A DNA stretch of 5,975 bases from CALLQB01 sp036479275. Lineage in GTDB: Bacteria > Actinomycetota > Acidimicrobiia > Acidimicrobiales > SHLQ01. Below, piece after piece: positions 5,191 to 5,975 of this stretch. The notes below the pieces were generated by a model. That model worked only from the letters and a program-made list of their open reading frames with translations, was not told the origin of the DNA and did no database searches. The translations under genes were made by a program, and so were the position numbers. Position 1 is the stretch's first letter. Every line of letters begins with the position of its first letter. The DNA is taken from contig CBERPN010000280.1 in assembly GCA_965524675.1 (NCBI GenBank), positions 1 through 5,975 on the forward strand, in the 5' to 3' direction.

Positions 5191-5936
5191 ATCGAGGGAG
5201 CGTCGGACTTGTCCTCGGCCGCACTGAGATCGATGATGTCGGCATCGGTTTCGATAGGGGCGGGAACAGGAGGGCTATAGGTTGAGGCCAGCTCTGACAG
5301 ATCGTCGGCCATCTGACGGAGACGATGCTGTTCAAGAACGATCGAGCCCTGGATCTGCTCGAGTTCCACGTTGCGTGTATCGACATCGCCTTCGAGGTTG
5401 CGTAGATCGGTCTGGAGTCGACTCGCCGCCTCGAATGCCTTGCGATCGCTTTCGCGTGCGATCTCGGTCGACTGAATTTCGGCCTCGGCAATGATCTCGT
5501 CAGCTCGAACTCGGGCTTCCCCGATGGCATCGGCCGAGGCTTTCTGTGCCATGCGCAAAATGACTTCGGCCGCTTCGTCATTGGCACTTTGCTGAGCTGG
5601 AGTCGCCGCTACGGCGACCGGTTCGACAACTGGTGGAGGTGGCGGGGCAACCGCGGCGACGACTGGCTGGGGTACCTCAGGCACCTGAAGTGCTTCAGGC
5701 TCGGCTGCCACCATGGGAGGAGGCGGAGCGGTGGCGAGTTTAGCGCTTTCAGTTCGGCAAATTTCGAGCGCTTTGTTGGAGCGCGCTACCTCGCCATGAA
5801 GCGAATCGATCTGGGCCGCCACCTGTTCCAGGTATGCGTCGACCTCCGCTGGGTCATAACCCTTTCGACTCTTGGACGAGAAGGTCTTTGCAATGACGTC
5901 CCGTCCGGTCAGTCCTCGGTCTGCTGCCATATTCAT
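5184..5936 (-). CDS. DivIVA-domain (Wag31-like) coiled-coil protein
   Basis: The 250-residue protein starts with a DivIVA lipid-binding domain (about 9-66): LTGRDVIAKTF, then RKGYDPAEVDAYLEQV (24-39), matching the family's RGYD-x-x-EVD pattern. An Ala/Pro/Val-rich linker (about 69-115) with a run of four and a run of five prolines follows, then a long charged helix (about 119-218) rich in Ala, Glu, Arg and Leu that should form a coiled coil, and an acidic Ser/Asp tail. DivIVA proteins bind curved membrane at poles and septa and recruit cell-wall growth or division factors. This layout fits a paralogue of actinobacterial Wag31/DivIVA more than a metabolic enzyme. The gene ends 37 bp before the kinase gene. 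ATG 5936 and ATG 5930 are both possible starts: GGAG at 5940-5943 is three bases from the first and nine from the second. The frame stays open upstream to the window edge. Confidence 0.88.
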   Translation of the reverse strand: MNMAADRGLTGRDVIAKTFSSKSRKGYDPAEVDAYLEQVAAQIDSLHGEVARSNKALEICRTESAKLATAPPPPMVAAEPEALQVPEVPQPVVAAVAPPPPPVVEPVAVAATPAQQSANDEAAEVILRMAQKASADAIGEARVRADEIIAEAEIQSTEIARESDRKAFEAASRLQTDLRNLEGDVDTRNVELEQIQGSIVLEQHRLRQMADDLSELASTYSPPVPAPIETDADIIDLSAAEDKSDAPSIS

Positions 5937-5939
5937 GAT

Positions 5940-5943
5940 CTCC
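5940..5943 (-). promoter_or_regulatory. Ribosome binding site of the DivIVA gene
   Basis: GGAG on the minus strand is three bases from the ATG at 5936 and nine bases from the ATG at 5930. The longer spacing is closer to the usual range, so the second ATG may be the one used, shortening the protein by two residues. Confidence 0.4.
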
Positions 5944-5975
5944 AGAGTTTGCCGGCCACCATTTTGACTCAGCTG

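Noticed and set aside
5156..5587. Minus-strand open frame overlapping the DivIVA gene
   Set aside because: It is a frame-shifted reading of the coiled-coil region, rich in Arg, Pro and Ser; the DivIVA frame has the family motif and a ribosome site.
5937..5975. Possible end of another gene, or an N-terminal extension of DivIVA, at the right edge
   Set aside because: Two frames stay open to the edge, but 39 bases are too few to support a gene, and the DivIVA domain already starts normally after the ATG.

Overview
The window reads as ordinary chromosomal DNA from a moderately GC-rich actinobacterium. The main support is a DivIVA/Wag31-type pole protein with an Ala/Pro-rich linker. The actinobacterial flavour of the PsuG, the Cfa-family methyltransferase and the J-domain protein agrees with this. 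A deep lineage such as Acidimicrobiia is possible, but that is inference. I see no transposase, phage gene, CRISPR array, rRNA or tRNA. Seven protein-coding genes fill nearly all of the window, six on the minus strand and one on the plus strand.

Layout from left to right. Positions 1-707 (minus) hold the N-terminal 235 residues of an alpha/beta hydrolase that runs off the left edge; it resembles the hydrolase half of hydrolase-OsmC fusion proteins. A 193-bp divergent gap separates it from 901-1398 (plus), a 165-residue protein that I read as a stand-alone, catalytically degenerate GGDEF-like domain. This gene converges, with a 26-bp gap, on a minus-strand pair: a Cfa-family S-adenosylmethionine-dependent methyltransferase (1957-3231) followed 34 bp downstream by a small J-domain protein with a second, unnamed C-terminal domain (1425-1922). 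Upstream of these, separated by a 110-bp gap, is a second minus-strand run: a DivIVA-domain protein (5184-5936), then a PfkB-family kinase (4244-5146), then pseudouridine-5'-phosphate glycosidase (3342-4247). The kinase and glycosidase overlap by four bases (ATGA).

How the genes work together. The kinase and PsuG form a complete two-step pseudouridine salvage or degradation route: phosphorylation to pseudouridine 5'-phosphate, then cleavage to uracil and ribose 5-phosphate. No transporter is visible. The DivIVA protein 37 bp upstream has no evident metabolic link and may only share a transcript. The Cfa-family enzyme modifies unsaturated acyl chains of membrane phospholipids. The J-protein behind it could recruit DnaK, but no shared task is shown by the sequence.

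I found no clear new multi-gene system. The items most worth a second look are the degenerate GGDEF-like protein, the conserved-looking C-terminal domain of the J-protein, the Cys-to-Ser change in the methyltransferase, and the hairpin at the DivIVA-kinase junction.
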